DNA of 64,000 nucleotides from Achatina immaculata (Eukaryota > Mollusca > Gastropoda > Stylommatophora > Achatinidae): the NCBI GenBank assembly GCA_009760885.1, contig CM019696.1, forward strand, positions 44,663,358 to 44,727,357. Direction: 5' to 3'. The notes beneath the pieces are model-generated. The model ran no database searches. It was not told where the DNA came from and saw only the letters and a program-made list of their open reading frames with translations. Position 1 is the first letter of the stretch, and every line of letters begins with the position of its first letter. This document shows positions 1 to 12,222 of the stretch, one piece after another. The position numbers and the translations under genes were made by a program.

Positions 1-423
1 ATCACTGGAGCATCCTACTTTCTGGCGTCCTTCCTTTATATTCCATATGTCAGCGTCACTGTGTCTCGTGTTTTTCTATTCACTGTTTTCTTTTGTCCGC
101 GTCTTGTTCTAGTGTCATGGAAGTTCTATACCTTTCTCTTCCTTTCCTCTCCATTTTTCTCTGTTGCTATTCGATGTTATTATTTTGTACAGTATATTTT
201 CATAATCATATTCATTAGTAATAATAATAACAACAACAACAATATCCGTTACTTACAAGGCCATGCTACAGATGTTCTCTGAGTATATCGCGGAACACAA
301 ACTGAAAACTCTTAGATCAATCTGCTAAACATGAACCTGAGGGATAAAAATTATTCTCCCACTAGAGATTTTCTATACAATAGTAATAACCTCTTCCGTT
401 GACAAGAAGAGATACGCCTTTAA
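1..423. other. unique AT-rich sequence, no feature recognised
   Basis: It contains a short AAC/AAT microsatellite at about 219-242. No coding similarity or transposon end was recognised. Confidence 0.4.
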
Positions 424-620
424 AGATAAAGTTTACATGTGTTTTACGTTCACCAAACACAGGTGAGATAAAGTTCACACATGTTTCACAACCACCAGAC
501 ACAGGGCAGATAAAGTTTGCATGTGCTTTACGTTCACCAGACATATGGAAGATAAAGTTCACACATGTTTCACATTCACCAGACACAGAGAGGACATAGT
601 TCACGATCACCGGAAGACAC
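424..620. repeat. minisatellite, about 40-bp unit
   Basis: Four to five diverged units sharing GATAAAGTTCACA and TTCACCAGACACA. Confidence 0.75.
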
Positions 621-886
621 AGATAAAACAAAGTTCACAATCTGAGGAATTCTCAGAAAAAGAAAAGTGATCTGGCACGATGTGCCAGAATTGTGAAAGT
701 ATATTCTGTACAACTGTGCTTTTCTCCTGATGTTTTAGTTTAGTGTACTTGCCTTATTCTCATCATTTACAGGACTTTTTCTTGTCGGTTTTGTTTAAAC
801 GGTTGGTGAAAGGAAAGGTGTTATCTGCTTCCTCTACCCCGGGCCAAGAACAGCTGAGACTATATGCAAACTGTGCCAGGAGGGAC

Positions 887-1068
887 ATGTAAGCTGCTAT
901 CTGGTTATGTAAGCTGCTGTCTGGTTATGTAAGCTGCTATCTGGTTATGTAAGCTGCTGTCTGGTTATGTAAGCTGCTACCTGGTTATGTAAGCTGCTGT
1001 CTGGTTATGTAAGCTGCTATCTGGTTATGTAAGCTGCTGTCTGGTTATGTAAGCTGATATCTGGTTAT
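887..1068. repeat. 20-bp minisatellite, 9 units
   Basis: The unit ATGTAAGCTGCTGTCTGGTT alternates fairly regularly with a TGCTAT variant, suggesting a 40-bp higher-order unit. Confidence 0.9.
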
Positions 1069-1418
1069 CTCCTTCACACAGCTGACTACTTACAACCTTC
1101 ATCCCTCTTAATAGTTGTAGATTAGCGTTATTATACCGAAGTCAAATGATTGTTTCTGCGCTGGCTTTTTCACAAGATCCAGTGTCTCTCCATGGAAGCA
1201 CGGATAGACAGTCTCATTGCTAGAGCTGTGGTCATCTTTGTCCAGCTCGCCATCAAGGTTTACAGGTCCCAGCCTCACAATGAAGACCAGAACTACCATC
1301 AACAAAGTCTGTGGCATCGGAACATTCATGTACGGTGCTGAGATATCAGCATTTAGCAGACTGGAAGCAGGCTGAGCATATTTCCCTCGTGTATCAAATG
1401 TTGTCCTTAAGAAAGAGT

Positions 1419-1422
<4 letters not shown>

Positions 1423-1460
<38 letters not shown>
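1423..1460. repeat. (GA)n microsatellite
   Basis: Uninterrupted AG dinucleotide tract directly abutting the LINE 3' end at 1461. Confidence 0.9.
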
Positions 1461-1461
<1 letters not shown>

Positions 1462-1740
1462 TTCATTCATTTCGATTAATTGATTGATCATTATTTCGAA
1501 AGGGTTGAGAGCTGGGCACGCAGGCCCGTCTAACATTCCGTCCTTTATCACACAGCTTTCTCTCTGTTCCAGACATTCAACAATTATGATGCGCATACAC
1601 TAGACATAATTAACATTGAGAACACAGAAGAACTACAATAATATAAAATATTATATTCACTTTTCTCTCATATCTATGTACTCAGTACAGAAAGGGACTC
1701 ATACAAATACATATCTATCAAACTATTTAAAGAGAGAGAT
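1461..1740 (-). mobile_element. CR1/jockey-like LINE 3' end (copy 1)
   Basis: Shares a long stretch with 21545-21790, including GGGCACGCAGGCCCGTCT, TTTATCA and ATTCCAGACATTC. The other copy continues upstream into an RT C-terminus. GATT-type tail remnants at the left edge mark the 3' terminus on the minus strand. Confidence 0.6.
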
Positions 1741-1863
1741 GAGAGAGAGACAGAGAGAGAGAGAGAGAGTGGAATGACGCATTAAACTTCAAATCTATTT
1801 AGCTACTCCAGTGATGTAGCTACTCCAGTGATGTAGCTACTCCACTGATGCAGCTACTCCAGT
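1729..1863. repeat. (GA)n tract and 17-bp minisatellite
   Basis: GA-rich to about 1769, then about four units of AGCTACTCCAGTGATGT from 1797. Confidence 0.8.
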
Positions 1864-2149
1864 AAAATCTTATTGATGTAGTTGTATCAGATGAACTGTT
1901 CAGAAAGCTACGTGAAGAAGGAGGATATCATGCCTCAGCAACATCTTCTTTTCTCCCACAAACATCTGTCCAAGTCTACACCTCTCTATCTTTATTAGTG
2001 GTGTTAGAGAGTCCCTTCATAATCTCACACAACCAGGCGTGACTGTGGGAGGTTAATGTTGTACTTTGCAAGAAAATGGTGACACAGTTAACTCTTTCTA
2101 ATTTATCATTTAATCAGTCATTTAAATGGTTGCCTCATTATTTCCCAAA

Positions 2150-2600
2150 TAATCAGTCAGTTTCATCCATACATCAGAAAATGTAATCATCAGATCAGTC
2201 ATTTTCATTCATTCATTAGGAAATATCATCATTAAGTCAGTCATTTTCATCCATACGTCAGTAAATGTCGTCATCAAGTCAGTCATTTTCATCCATACAT
2301 CGGTAAATGTTATCATTAGGTCAGTCATTTTTATTCATACATCAGTAAATGTCATCAGCAAGTCAGTCATTTTCATCGATACATCTGTAAATGTCATCGT
2401 CAGGCCAGTCATTTCCATCAATACATCAGTAAATGTCATCAGAAAGTCATTCATTTTCATCCTGGCATCAGTCATTGTCATCCTCATTCCAGTTAACATA
2501 ATAATCACATCGATTATTGTCATCTTCATTCCAGTTAATGTGATAATAATATCAGTTATTGCCATCCTTATTCCAGTTAATATCGTTATCGGCCATGGCC
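2150..2600. repeat. minisatellite, about 40-bp unit
   Basis: About ten diverged units built on CAGTCATTTTCATCCATACA and GTAAATGTCATCA. It decays to the right into a related shorter unit with TTCCAGTTAA. Confidence 0.8.
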
Positions 2601-3059
2601 AACAATTATCATCACCACACTTACTAATGAAACCCTACTACCTGTGAATGTAAATTCTCACACCTGTGAATGTAATTATCATACCTGTAAATGTAATCCT
2701 CACACATGTAAATCTATTTTCTTAAAGCTAACCCCCTGTTACAGCAAAGTTGTTCCATTTTCACAAGTCCAGGCAGTTCGCGAGTTACGAATGTTCGACT
2801 TACGTAGAACCGTAGTTGCTAACGACCACGTAAAAGCCTTAGACAACATAAAAACTTTGAGTTACATACAATGGTTAGGACAACAAATGAGCGCTACTTT
2901 GCGGTGCGCATCAAAACGTTGCGCGCCTACACTATATATGACATAAATGACCTACAAGTTCGACTTAACGAACAAATTTAAGAACGGAATCTTTCCTAAC
3001 TCGAGGACTGCAGTAACCTGTTCCAGCTGCAACTGTTCCTCTTTTAGAGTTACGACTAA
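2601..3059. other. unique sequence, possible old transposon
   Basis: Mostly unique. Around 2770-2970 there are TTCGACTTACG and GTTCGACTTAACG motifs at both ends of a 200-bp stretch, reminiscent of a decayed DNA transposon. I could not define termini. Confidence 0.25.
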
Positions 3060-3145
3060 CCTGCTATAGTTACAAATATTCTTCTGTTACAGTTACAAAT
3101 ATTCTTCTGTTACAGTTACAAATATTCTTCTGTTACAGTTACAAC
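3060..3145. repeat. 22-bp minisatellite, about 4 units
   Basis: The unit is AATATTCTTCTGTTACAGTT plus AC. Confidence 0.85.
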
Positions 3146-3451
3146 TATCCAGATGGTGCTGTGGTGGTCTATTTCTTGAACCTGGCACATGAAGACGCCG
3201 ATCTGTCCTTCGGTCAGTTTCCCTCCCAAAACCTGGAACTATTCTTGCTAACTCCTGGAGATGGTACTGACCTTAAATCTAGGTTTGATTGTTTTTTTTT
3301 TTCAATTTTTAAACATTTAAATCTAGGTTTGGCTCTTCTGTTTGGTTTATGTATGTGGGCTGTTCCAAAATCAGCCTTCGATTGGCTGGCTAAGAAAAAA
3401 AAGTTAAAACTTGGGAAACAATTTTATTACGTACAAAACCTACATAGTGCG

Positions 3452-3960
3452 TTACTTTTTTATATGGTGTCTACTCAAGTTAAGGAAAGTGTTCCGTGAT
3501 ACGAGCTTTTGTAATCTCTCTTCAAAGAACATCGTTGCCATGGTCACCAGCCATTTGTTTACTCCAGCCATGAGCTTCTCGTTGGTTTCGAAGCTCCGAG
3601 AAGTCAGCAAGACCTTGAACTTGCTGTAGAGATGGTGATCGCTCAGAGCCAAGTCCGGGCTGTGTGTGTGTTTTTGTGTGTTTGTGTGTGTGTTTGTGTG
3701 GGTGGGTGGGGAAGAGGGGGGGGGGGGGTCGACAATCTCCCTGTTGAGTTTCTGGCGTGAAGCCTTTATAGAAGCCCCAGTGTGGGGCTGCAGGTTTTCA
3801 TATAGAAGAACGAAGCCCTCGCTGAGCATTCCACGCCTTTTATTTTGTTGGATGGATCATCAACGTTTATTCAGAGCATCTCAGTAAACCACTGACTCTT
3901 GCACAGTTAAACAAAATGGAGTGCAGGTTGGCATTTAGCTAGATAAAACGTTTTTTTTTT
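3452..3960 (-). mobile_element. mariner-type transposase relic interrupted by a TG/G-rich microsatellite
   Basis: On the minus strand one frame reads KRRGMLSEGFVLLYENLQPH then, after a low-complexity PPPP/THTNTH stretch, SPDLALSDHHLYSKFK and NEKLMAGVNKW. These match the mariner DD34D catalytic core (LLHDNARPHTA ... SPDLAPSDYHLF) and C-terminus. The low-complexity part is a TG/GGGT repeat at about 3660-3728 lying exactly between the two catalytic blocks, where the normal protein has only HPPY. Upstream stops near 3860 show it is dead. No inverted repeats were identified. Confidence 0.8.
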
Positions 3961-4089
3961 TTTAGCTGATACGGGAAATGGGCTGTGTCGCTACAACAGT
4001 CGGTATATTTTTATCAGCCAGTTGGAGGCTGCTTTTGTATGTGCCCTCGTATGTTAGTTATGTCTGATACACGTATGGATCATATCAAG

Positions 4090-4345
4090 GTTTTATGTTC
4101 TGTTTGATACATACATGGATGACATCCAGATTTGATGTTCTGTTTCATAGACAACTGTATGAATCACATCAAGGTTTTATGTTCTGTTTGATACATACAT
4201 GGATGACATCCAGATTTGATGTTCTGTTTCATAGACAACTATATGAATCACATCAAGGTTTTATGTTCTGTTTGATACATACATGGATGACATCCAGATT
4301 TGATGTTCTGTTTCATAGACAACTATATGAATCACATCAAGGTTT
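4090..4345. repeat. 84-bp tandem repeat, 3 units
   Basis: Three near-identical 84-bp units built of two related halves (TTTTATGTTCTGTTTGATAC and TTTGATGTTCTGTTTCATAG). Because 84 is divisible by three it produces a periodic open frame that is not a gene. Confidence 0.9.
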
Positions 4346-4451
4346 GATTCACTTACCCCATCTCCTCCACTTTACAATACTCTATCATGACCCTACTAGA
4401 AACAGATTCTGCAAACTTTGCTTAATCAATCATAACTGCGTACTTTGAATA

Positions 4452-4592
4452 GTGTACTCATTTCATCAAGTACATCTCTTCTATTCATTTCATCAAGTAC
4501 ATCTCATCTATTCATTTCATCAAGTACATCTCTTAGTACTCATTTCATCAAGTACATCTCTTCTATTCATTTCATCAAGTACATCTCTCCGA
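4452..4592. repeat. 26-27-bp minisatellite, 5 units
   Basis: The core is TTTCATCAAGTACATCTCTT. Confidence 0.9.
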
Positions 4593-4663
4593 ACGAAAAA
4601 AAAACAATTTTCTTTCATTAAAAAATATTGTTCAACATCCATGAGGAAAAAAGTACTTGGGTT

Positions 4664-5440
4664 TTCATCATCATCATGTGGCGTCTCCAGAAAGAAGGTT
4701 GACGGAAATGAATCTCCAGTTTCCCCGCTCCCTCCCCTTGATGGTGCTCTAAACCAGGCTGTGTCCTGTCCTTCTTGTATGTTGTCGTTTCATCTACATC
4801 TCAGTCTACCTCTCCTTCTTTTATCCTTCCACCTTTCCTTCTAGTATGTTCCTCAGTATGTTGTTATGTTTTTTATATTGCCAAAGTATTTTGTTTTCTC
4901 CATCCTTATTTCCTTGGTAAGTTCACTTTGCACTTGTAATTGTTCTAAAACTTGTACATTTGTTCTGTTCATTCTCTATGACTTATGACATAATTCTCTA
5001 CAGATACACGTTTCTCCTGTATTTATCTTCCTCTCCAAGTTTTTGCTCAGAGTCCAGATTTCTGCTCTATACAGAACAGATACAACATTTTATACACCTT
5101 AGTTTTGTTTCTATGGACGGATTCCCTGGTAGCAGCTCTGTCTTCGTGATGTTGAATGTGTTTTGCCATTCTTTTCTTTTCTTTATCTCCATCTCACATC
5201 TCCAGTCCTCGCTTATTAAATGTCTCTGGCCGCTGTAGTTTGTCGCTTGTTTGTTTCACTTTCTCCTTTCTTGTGGTTATATCCATTCATGGCTTTTGGC
5301 CATTCCTACTGCACACTACTACCTTGCTTTTCTAGATATTGATCTGTAATCTCCATTCTTGGCTTGTGTTGCTTATCTTCTCCAGTATGTTCCGTAGGCT
5401 CAGTACATTCTTTGTTGGAAAAACTGTTTCATCTGTATAC
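4664..5440 (-). mobile_element. LINE reverse-transcriptase relic
   Basis: Read on the minus strand, 5430-4970 gives a degenerate RT C-terminal region resembling DETVF...NILEKI followed by thumb-region sequence with several stops. A CATCATCATCAT tract at about 4668 resembles the (TGA)n tail of the family-A LINEs elsewhere in the window. Heavily decayed. Confidence 0.45.
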
Positions 5441-5447
5441 TTTACTT

Positions 5448-5620
5448 GAAGCATCATCTGTATACTTTACTTGAAGGACTCCATCATCTGTATACTTTAC
5501 TTGAAGGACTCCATCATCTGTATACTTTACTTGAAGGACTCCACCATCTGTATACTTTACTTGAAGGACTCTATCATCTGTATACTTTACTTGAAGGACT
5601 CTATCATCTGTATACTTTTA
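5448..5620. repeat. 30-bp minisatellite, 6 units
   Basis: The core is CATCTGTATACTTTACTTGA. Units differ mainly at CTCCAT/CTCTAT. Confidence 0.9.
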
Positions 5621-5859
5621 TCTGATATTTGTTCCCTATTTGTTCGGTCCTGGGAGCTCTTGGGTTTTATAAAACAGGAAAACAAGAGAAAACGGGCGAG
5701 CTAAGAACCAGCGAATCATGGCAGACAAGTACTCTATCCCACCTCTCTCTTGGTGTTCCCAGTATCAAGTTTAACCTGTCAAATGGGGCACGGAACTCTA
5801 TGCATCCCGGGATGGTTGAGGCTGCTAAGAGACAAAACGTTTGGCAGCACTCCCGATCT

Positions 5860-5943
5860 GAAAGCTAACCGCTCCAACCTACTCCCCGTCCCGCACCATT
5901 CTAAAAGCTAACCGCTCCAACCTACTCCCCGTCCCGCACCATT
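5860..5943. repeat. 42-bp direct duplication
   Basis: Two exact adjacent copies starting AAAGCTAACCGCTCC. Confidence 0.9.
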
Positions 5944-6555
5944 CTTGAGCTGCAAACATCTTCACTGCATCGGCTGCAAAAATAAGACAACGTGCTTCTA
6001 GTTTCAGAGAGGTCAGCAAGGCTCTTAATTAGCCTATTCTTTTTACCTGTTTTAATATTAAAAAAAACTTATTTCTAGCAGACAAAGTAAAACAGTGATA
6101 TATTTATCACTGATGTATTTATCACTGATATATTTATTGATACATTCTCATTGACGTATTGATCACTGATATATTTATTATTGATATTTTGATCATTGGA
6201 ATATTTACACCTTAAAAACATAAATTTATTTATTGGTTTTTCAAGACACCATTAAAAAATGACATATTACTGAATTGTCTCCCTTACTGATAGCACTGTG
6301 AAGCTGAACGGGAACATCCTAAGGATGTCTGGAAATAACCTGCCCCAGATGACATCCGTTTCCGCCACGGGAATTGTCAGAGTTCAAGCTCAGTCATTTG
6401 GGTTTATAGTTATCCCCAACGCTGCTGTACCAGCCTGCAAGAGCTCGGCTGCCGTTGTGGGGAAGTAGGGGAGAGTATTCAAGAAATCTGGGCGGACAGT
6501 AGGAAAGTAGGGGAGAGAATTCAAGAAATCTGGACAAACATGTGGAAGCAGGGGA
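5944..6555. other. mostly unique sequence
   Basis: Contains a loose TATTTATCACTGATATA repeat at about 6090-6200 and a short GTAGGGGAGAG repeat at about 6465-6560. No gene recognised. Confidence 0.4.
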
Positions 6556-6637
6556 GAGTAGTTAGTTGGTTGGTTGGTTGATTGGTTAGTTAGTTAGTTA
6601 GTTAGTTAGTTGGTTGGTTCGTTGGTTGGTTGATTGA

Positions 6638-6672
<35 letters not shown>

Positions 6673-6925
6673 AATAGTTAGTTAGTTAGTTTAGTTAGAT
6701 TAGTTAGTCAGTCGGTCAATCAGTCAGTCAAGTTAGTTAGCTAGTTAGCCATCCAGCCAGCCAGCCAGCCAGTCAGGCAGTTAGTTAGTTAGATAATTAG
6801 TTATTTGGTTGGTTAGTTAGTTGGTTAGCTGGTTAGTTGGTTAGTAAGTTAGTTGGTTAGTTAGTTAGTAAGTTATTTAGTTAGTTAGTTAGTTCATTAG
6901 TTCGTTAGTTCGTTAGTTAGTTAGG

Positions 6926-6967
<42 letters not shown>

Positions 6968-7127
6968 ATCAGTCGGTCAATCAGTCAGTCAAGTTAGTTA
7001 ACTAGTTAGCCATCCAGCCAGCCAGTCAGGCAGTTAGTTAGTTAGATAATTAGTTAGTTATTTGGTTGGTTAGTTAGTTGGTTAGCTGGTTAGTTGGTTA
7101 GTAAGTTAGTTAGTTAGTTAGTTAGTA

Positions 7128-7178
<51 letters not shown>

Positions 7179-7190
7179 AAGTTATTTAGG

Positions 7191-7223
<33 letters not shown>

Positions 7224-7304
7224 GGTTAGTTAGTTGGTTGGTTAGTTGGTTGGTTGGTTGGTTGGTTGGTTGGTTGGTTGGTTGGTTGGTTGGTTGGTTG
7301 GTTG

Positions 7305-7343
<39 letters not shown>

Positions 7344-7684
7344 CGTTAGTTCGTTAGTTATTTAGTGAGTTATTTAGTTACTTACTTACTTAGTAAGTTG
7401 GTTGGTTGGTTGGTTGGTTGGTTGGTTGGTTGGTTGGTTGGTTGGTTGGTTGGTTGGTTGGTTGGTTGGTTGGTTGGTTGGTTGGTTGGTTGGTTGGTTG
7501 GTTGGTTGGTTGGTTGGTTGGTTGGTTGGTTGTTGTTGGTTGGTTGGTTGGTTGGTTGGTTGGTTGGTTGGTTGGTTGGTTGGTTGGTTGGTTGGTTGGT
7601 TGGTTGGTTGGTTGGTTGGTTGGTTGGTTGGTTGGTTGGTTGGTTGGTTGGTTGGTTGGTTGGTTGGTTGGTTGGTTGGTTGGT
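6556..7684. repeat. 1.1-kb tetranucleotide array (GTTA)n / (GGTT)n
   Basis: Starts as mixed TTAG/TTGG repeats, contains a duplicated block with AGCCATCCAGCC and GTCAGGCAG (about 6745 and 7008), and ends in an almost pure (GGTT)n run at 7397-7684 broken once by TTGTTG near 7532. G-rich on the + strand. Confidence 0.95.
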
Positions 7685-8045
7685 AGATGGATCATCCTCA
7701 TTGAACATGGGACAAATAGGTCACAAGTGCTCCTATCCCATCTTCAATATTTCCACCAGTTTCTGGCGACTGATGATACCAGTTCTGACAAGGATTAAGT
7801 GCGACTGCATAAAATTTTTGATTCTAGTAATTTATGTCATGTGCAGCTGCGACTGCGAAGGATTTTGTAGGAATAAATAAAAGAAATAATTTTCTGTTTT
7901 ATTTATATTTATTATTTACGGTAGAAGAGGTATTAGTGGTACATGGTTTTTATCCTGTTAAATCTGGCCTGTGATCTGTTCTTCAGTCTCCTCTTATTTC
8001 TCATTCATTCCTACGCATCAAAACATTAAAAAAAAAAAATTCATT
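7685..8045. other. unique sequence, nothing recognised
   Basis: AT-rich with an A-tract at about 8030. No coding or repeat similarity seen. Confidence 0.4.
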
Positions 8046-8400
8046 CTTCATCTACAGATGAGTCATTTGCATGTCCTTTGTGGAACTTTGCCTCCCTAAC
8101 AATTCTCCTGTAGGCCTCTCGGTTATAACCATGATGCCCTGCTTCTGATGCATCCATTTGCAGATCATCAACGATATCTTGCAGCCATCTTCGCCTTGGT
8201 CTTAATCTCTTTCTTTTTTCCCATTATGCACCCTTCCAAGACGGTCTTCTCTAAATTCTCATGACGTTTAGTGTGTCCAAAATATTTAAGTTTTCTCTGT
8301 TTAATCCTCTTTTCTAAGAAAAGATCATCATTATGTAATATGAACAACAAAATCAACCCTTTATCCATTTCTTGAACATTTTAAGATTCCTTCATAAAGC
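8046..8400 (-). mobile_element. RTE-like LINE 3' end, family C
   Basis: The minus-strand reading contains YFGHTKRHENLEKTVLEGCI, the typical LINE C-terminal GHxxR...TVLEG block, and ends in an ATTCATT (ATGA-type) tail. Other copies are at 17385-18560 and 61870-62112. Frameshifted and 5'-truncated. Confidence 0.7.
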
Positions 8401-8791
8401 ACAAAGCGTAAGCAAGGAATGGCTGCAGTCAACCATCATCTCCTACATATTATAGGGTTAGTATGATTAAATCGTCCCACGTATGAATTCAAATTATTAT
8501 CCTTAATGATCAATTGTCTAATTGTGACAAAAAGGAACTTATGGCAAGAAAAATTGACAAAATGCATATACATAAATTCAATATTACATTAATTGTAATA
8601 TGTACACAAGACCCTCAATGCATATTAACATTTCAAAATTTACATAGAATATATACATTATAAAAGAGACTATGGTCTTTCATGTATCATTTATCTATCA
8701 ACACTATATCTGAGAGGGTCGGGCGGATCTAAGGGATCGACAGCACAGCTTGCATGCATCTACACCACAGAATATAAATCATAATCAAATC

Positions 8792-8836
<45 letters not shown>

Positions 8837-9459
8837 CGAAATACACAATCATTCGTGCTTAGACCAAAACATAACCTCCCCCCCCCCCCTCTCCTCTGAT
8901 CCGTTGGCACCTTCCTACGTGATCAAAGTACAATTTACCGACCGCCGATTAAAATTAACTCACATCTCCTATGCACACTGTTTTAGTTGGTACCGATTTA
9001 CCCAGACTTGCGCACCCTCTGAGCTGACTGGTCACTGACATTATTTATTCTTTTATTTTTAAGTTTAATAAGCTGTCCCTATCCCTACATATAATACAAT
9101 TAAATGTAGTTGCACACATATTCTTATGTAGGCCTTCTGTAAAGGCCCAATGAGTTTTCCATTGAGTTCATCATATTAACATTACAGGCCGATGAATGCT
9201 CGCTATTGTATGTTATTATGCTTCAATTATTATTGCATTACATCTTCATCCTCATTGATTCTTGATCCACGGTTTTCCATATTTTTATTAATTCTTGTCG
9301 TTATGTTGATTGTCGTTGTCAGCTGTATGTATACTGCTTGGCCAGTGTGCTACACAGCAACACTAAGCAGTAACTGCTAAAGAAGTACTTCACAATTGTG
9401 AGAACCGCTGACCTTGGTAGCAACTGGATTATTTGGTTTCCCATCTCCTCTGCTTTTAT
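8401..9459. other. unique sequence with (TA)n tract
   Basis: (TA)n at about 8791-8832 and a poly-C run at about 8879-8890. No gene or transposon recognised. Confidence 0.45.
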
Positions 9460-9915
9460 ATTCTTATCTTATATCTTATATCCTTCCCGTGCCGTTAAAC
9501 GTCATATTGGGCTCGCAAAGTAGTTCGCCAATTTTTTCCTGTCTTCGGCGAGTCTTTCAACCTCATCAAAGGATTTTATGCCTGTTAATTTGGCCCCTCT
9601 TAACAATGTCCTCTTCAGAGTTTCATGCGGTCTGCCTCTTTTTCTTTTGGCCTGTTGTGTTCCACTTGATAGCTTGTTTTGAGATTCTCTGATCATTTCT
9701 TCTCATCAAGTGACCAACATATGTCCATCTCCTTCTCCTGATCACCCATGAGACTGGTTGTTGTTCAGTCATCTGTCTTATATCTGCATTGTTCTTGAAT
9801 TCGTTCCACTTGATGCCGAGTATTTTCCTTAGGCATTTATTTTCTTATCTATTTCTTTAGTTGCTTTCCAGCTTTCGCATGCATAAATGAGGGTGGATTT
9901 TATATTAAGATTAGT
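9460..9915 (-). mobile_element. RTE-like LINE 3' end, family B
   Basis: The minus strand encodes QAKRKRGRPHETLKRTLLRG and then GIKSFDEVERLAEDRKK, the terminal block of family B, also seen at 50935-51360. The tail at the left edge is (ATCTTAT)n. Frameshifted and 5'-truncated. Confidence 0.75.
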
Positions 9916-9999
9916 AATATAACAAGAAAGGGACAATCACACTGAACAGCATGAGAACCACTGAACACCCATTTGTGTAACAGCAATGGCACATGTTTG

Positions 10000-10240
10000 T
10001 TATGGAGAAAATGTGCGGTGGTACTCCATCAAGTATTTGATGTCGTACTTCTGTTTTGTGCAAGCCTTGCTAAATTTTAATATCCTTTGCTTCATCTTTC
10101 CTGTGCCACTTGGTAAGTCTGTCTTAAATGTCAGTCTCCTTCGTTTTCCTATGAGATTTAATGTGATCATCATTTTCTGCAGCTTCAGTCTTCTCATGAT
10201 GTGTTCAGAGAATTGTGATTTTCTTTTTCTTATCACTTTG
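10000..10240 (-). mobile_element. possible decayed LINE C-terminus
   Basis: An open minus-strand segment with SEHIMRRLKLQKMM and GKRRR resembles the LINE GHxMRR...GKRSRG block. Weak. Confidence 0.25.
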
Positions 10241-10324
10241 ATTAGCTTTCGTGGTTTTGTAACTTTCTAATTCTTTGCATTTGATTAGCTTTCGTGGTTT
10301 TGTAACTTTCTAATTCTTTGCATT
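10238..10324. repeat. 43-bp direct duplication
   Basis: TTTGATTAGCTTTCGTGGTT and its continuation occur twice in tandem. Confidence 0.85.
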
Positions 10325-10493
10325 GTGCGTGTGAGTGCGTTTGTATGCGTGTGTGATCAAGTATGTATATGTGGGTGTGTGTGTGTATGCATGTGTGTGC
10401 TTTTTCTCCATTTTATGTTGCATCTTTAAAAAATAAATAAATAAAACGCGCCTGTTACTTCCACTTTCTGTTTTATCTGTTTGTTTAATGTCC

Positions 10494-10850
10494 AAATCTC
10501 ACTGTTTATCGCTCACGTTTCACTGTTTAGTGTCCAAGTCTCACTGTTTATCACTCTCACTGTTTAGTGTCCAAGTCTCACTGTTTATCACTCTCACTGT
10601 TTAGTGTCCAAGTCTCACTGTTTATCACTCTCACTGTTTAGTGTCCAAGTCTCACTATTTATCACTCTCACTGTTTAGTGTCCAAGTCTCACTATTTATC
10701 ACTCTCACTGTTTAGTGTCCAAGTCTCACTGTTTATCGCTCACGTCTCACTGTTTAGTGTCCAAGTCTCACTATTTATCGCACAAGTCTCACTGTTTATT
10801 GTTCAAATCTCACTGTTTGTTATCCAAGTGTCTCTGCGCTTACTTATTAC
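10494..10850. repeat. minisatellite, about 37-bp unit
   Basis: About nine units combining TCTCACTGTTTATCACTC and TCACTGTTTAGTGTCCAAG. Confidence 0.9.
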
Positions 10851-11259
10851 AACCTTAGCTTTATTAAAGTCATACTTCAACATTATATTCACATGAAGAA
10901 GTGCCCCATTTAAGCAGCCTTGAGATGCAGTACACGCTATTTGCAGTGTATGTAGGAGACAGAAAGATGTAACTGTGTGAGCAAATAGACAAAGACATGC
11001 AGGTAGATAGCTAAACCTCCAAACATCGTCTTAGTTTCTCTCATCGACCCCCTGCGTGCCTGATCTCTAGAAGAGATCGCGAGCCATAAAAGGAACAATT
11101 CGTTTTACTACCCAAAGTCTGACAAGAGGCCAATGGTCTGCTCTCGTAGCCCTTTATAATGTGCTTGAAACACAAAACAGCAGTTTATAAGTGTTTTAGT
11201 GTAGTGCTTTCCTGTCATTGTGTTCCAGATCTTTGGCTGATAAATAATGTTCCTCTCTT

Positions 11260-11990
11260 TCTACATAATGGTAACTGTGTTTCTGTACAATGGTTCTTCC
11301 GTGTCTGCATAATATTTTCTCTGTTTGTGCATAATGGCATCCCTGCTTCCACATAATACTTCCACTGTTTCCACACAATGATTTCTCTGTTTCTACACAT
11401 TCATTTCTCTCTTTCTACACAATGATTTCTGCCTTTACGCAATGATTTCTCTCTTTATTTCTCCAGAATTATTACTGACTTTCTACAGTGATTTCTCTAT
11501 TTCTGTGCAATGATTCCTCTATTTCTACATAATGATTTCTCTGTTTCTTCACAATAATTTCTCTATTTCTATACACTGATTTCTCTCTCGCAACACAATG
11601 ATTTCTGTCTCAACAATATGAGTTCTCTATTTCTAAACAATTATTTCCTTGTCACAACACAATGATTTCTGTCTCAACAATATGAGTTCTCTATTTCTAA
11701 ACAATTATTTCCTTGTCACAACACAATGATTTCTGTCTTTACACACAGATTCTCTATTTCTAAATAATCGTTTCTCTGTATCAACACAATGATTTCTCTA
11801 TTTCTACACAGTGATTTCTTTGTCTAAACACAATGCTTTCTCTATTTCTACACAATGATTTCTCTATTTCTACACAATGATTTCTCTATTTCTACACAAT
11901 GATTTCTCTATTTCTGCAGTGATTTCTCTATTTCTACACAATGATTTCTCTGTCTCAACACAATGATTTCTCTATTTCTACACAATGACA
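11260..11990. repeat. 21-22-bp minisatellite, about 30 diverged units
   Basis: The core is ATTTCTACACAATGATTTCT. It contains a higher-order duplication at about 11597-11720. Confidence 0.88.
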
Positions 11991-12222
11991 GAATTTTGTC
12001 TCTAGAATTTAAGTAATGTAAACATTTTGATGCCTTCCAGACAAACATTTATTTCACATTAGAGAAAGAAAGATTTTGTGTTGTATCTGTATGGCACATT
12101 CACTTACATTTACCAAGAATTTCGCGTCGGAACTCAACAAAGCTGAGGAATTTTAAAATGTCACATATACATGTTGGTTACAACTCGCGGTGAAGTAGAA
12201 ATTTTGAGTGTGAAGAAAACTG

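Noticed and set aside
10000..10240. Independent gene on the minus strand
   Set aside because: The MRRLKLQKM...GKRRR pattern looks more like a decayed LINE C-terminus than a host gene.
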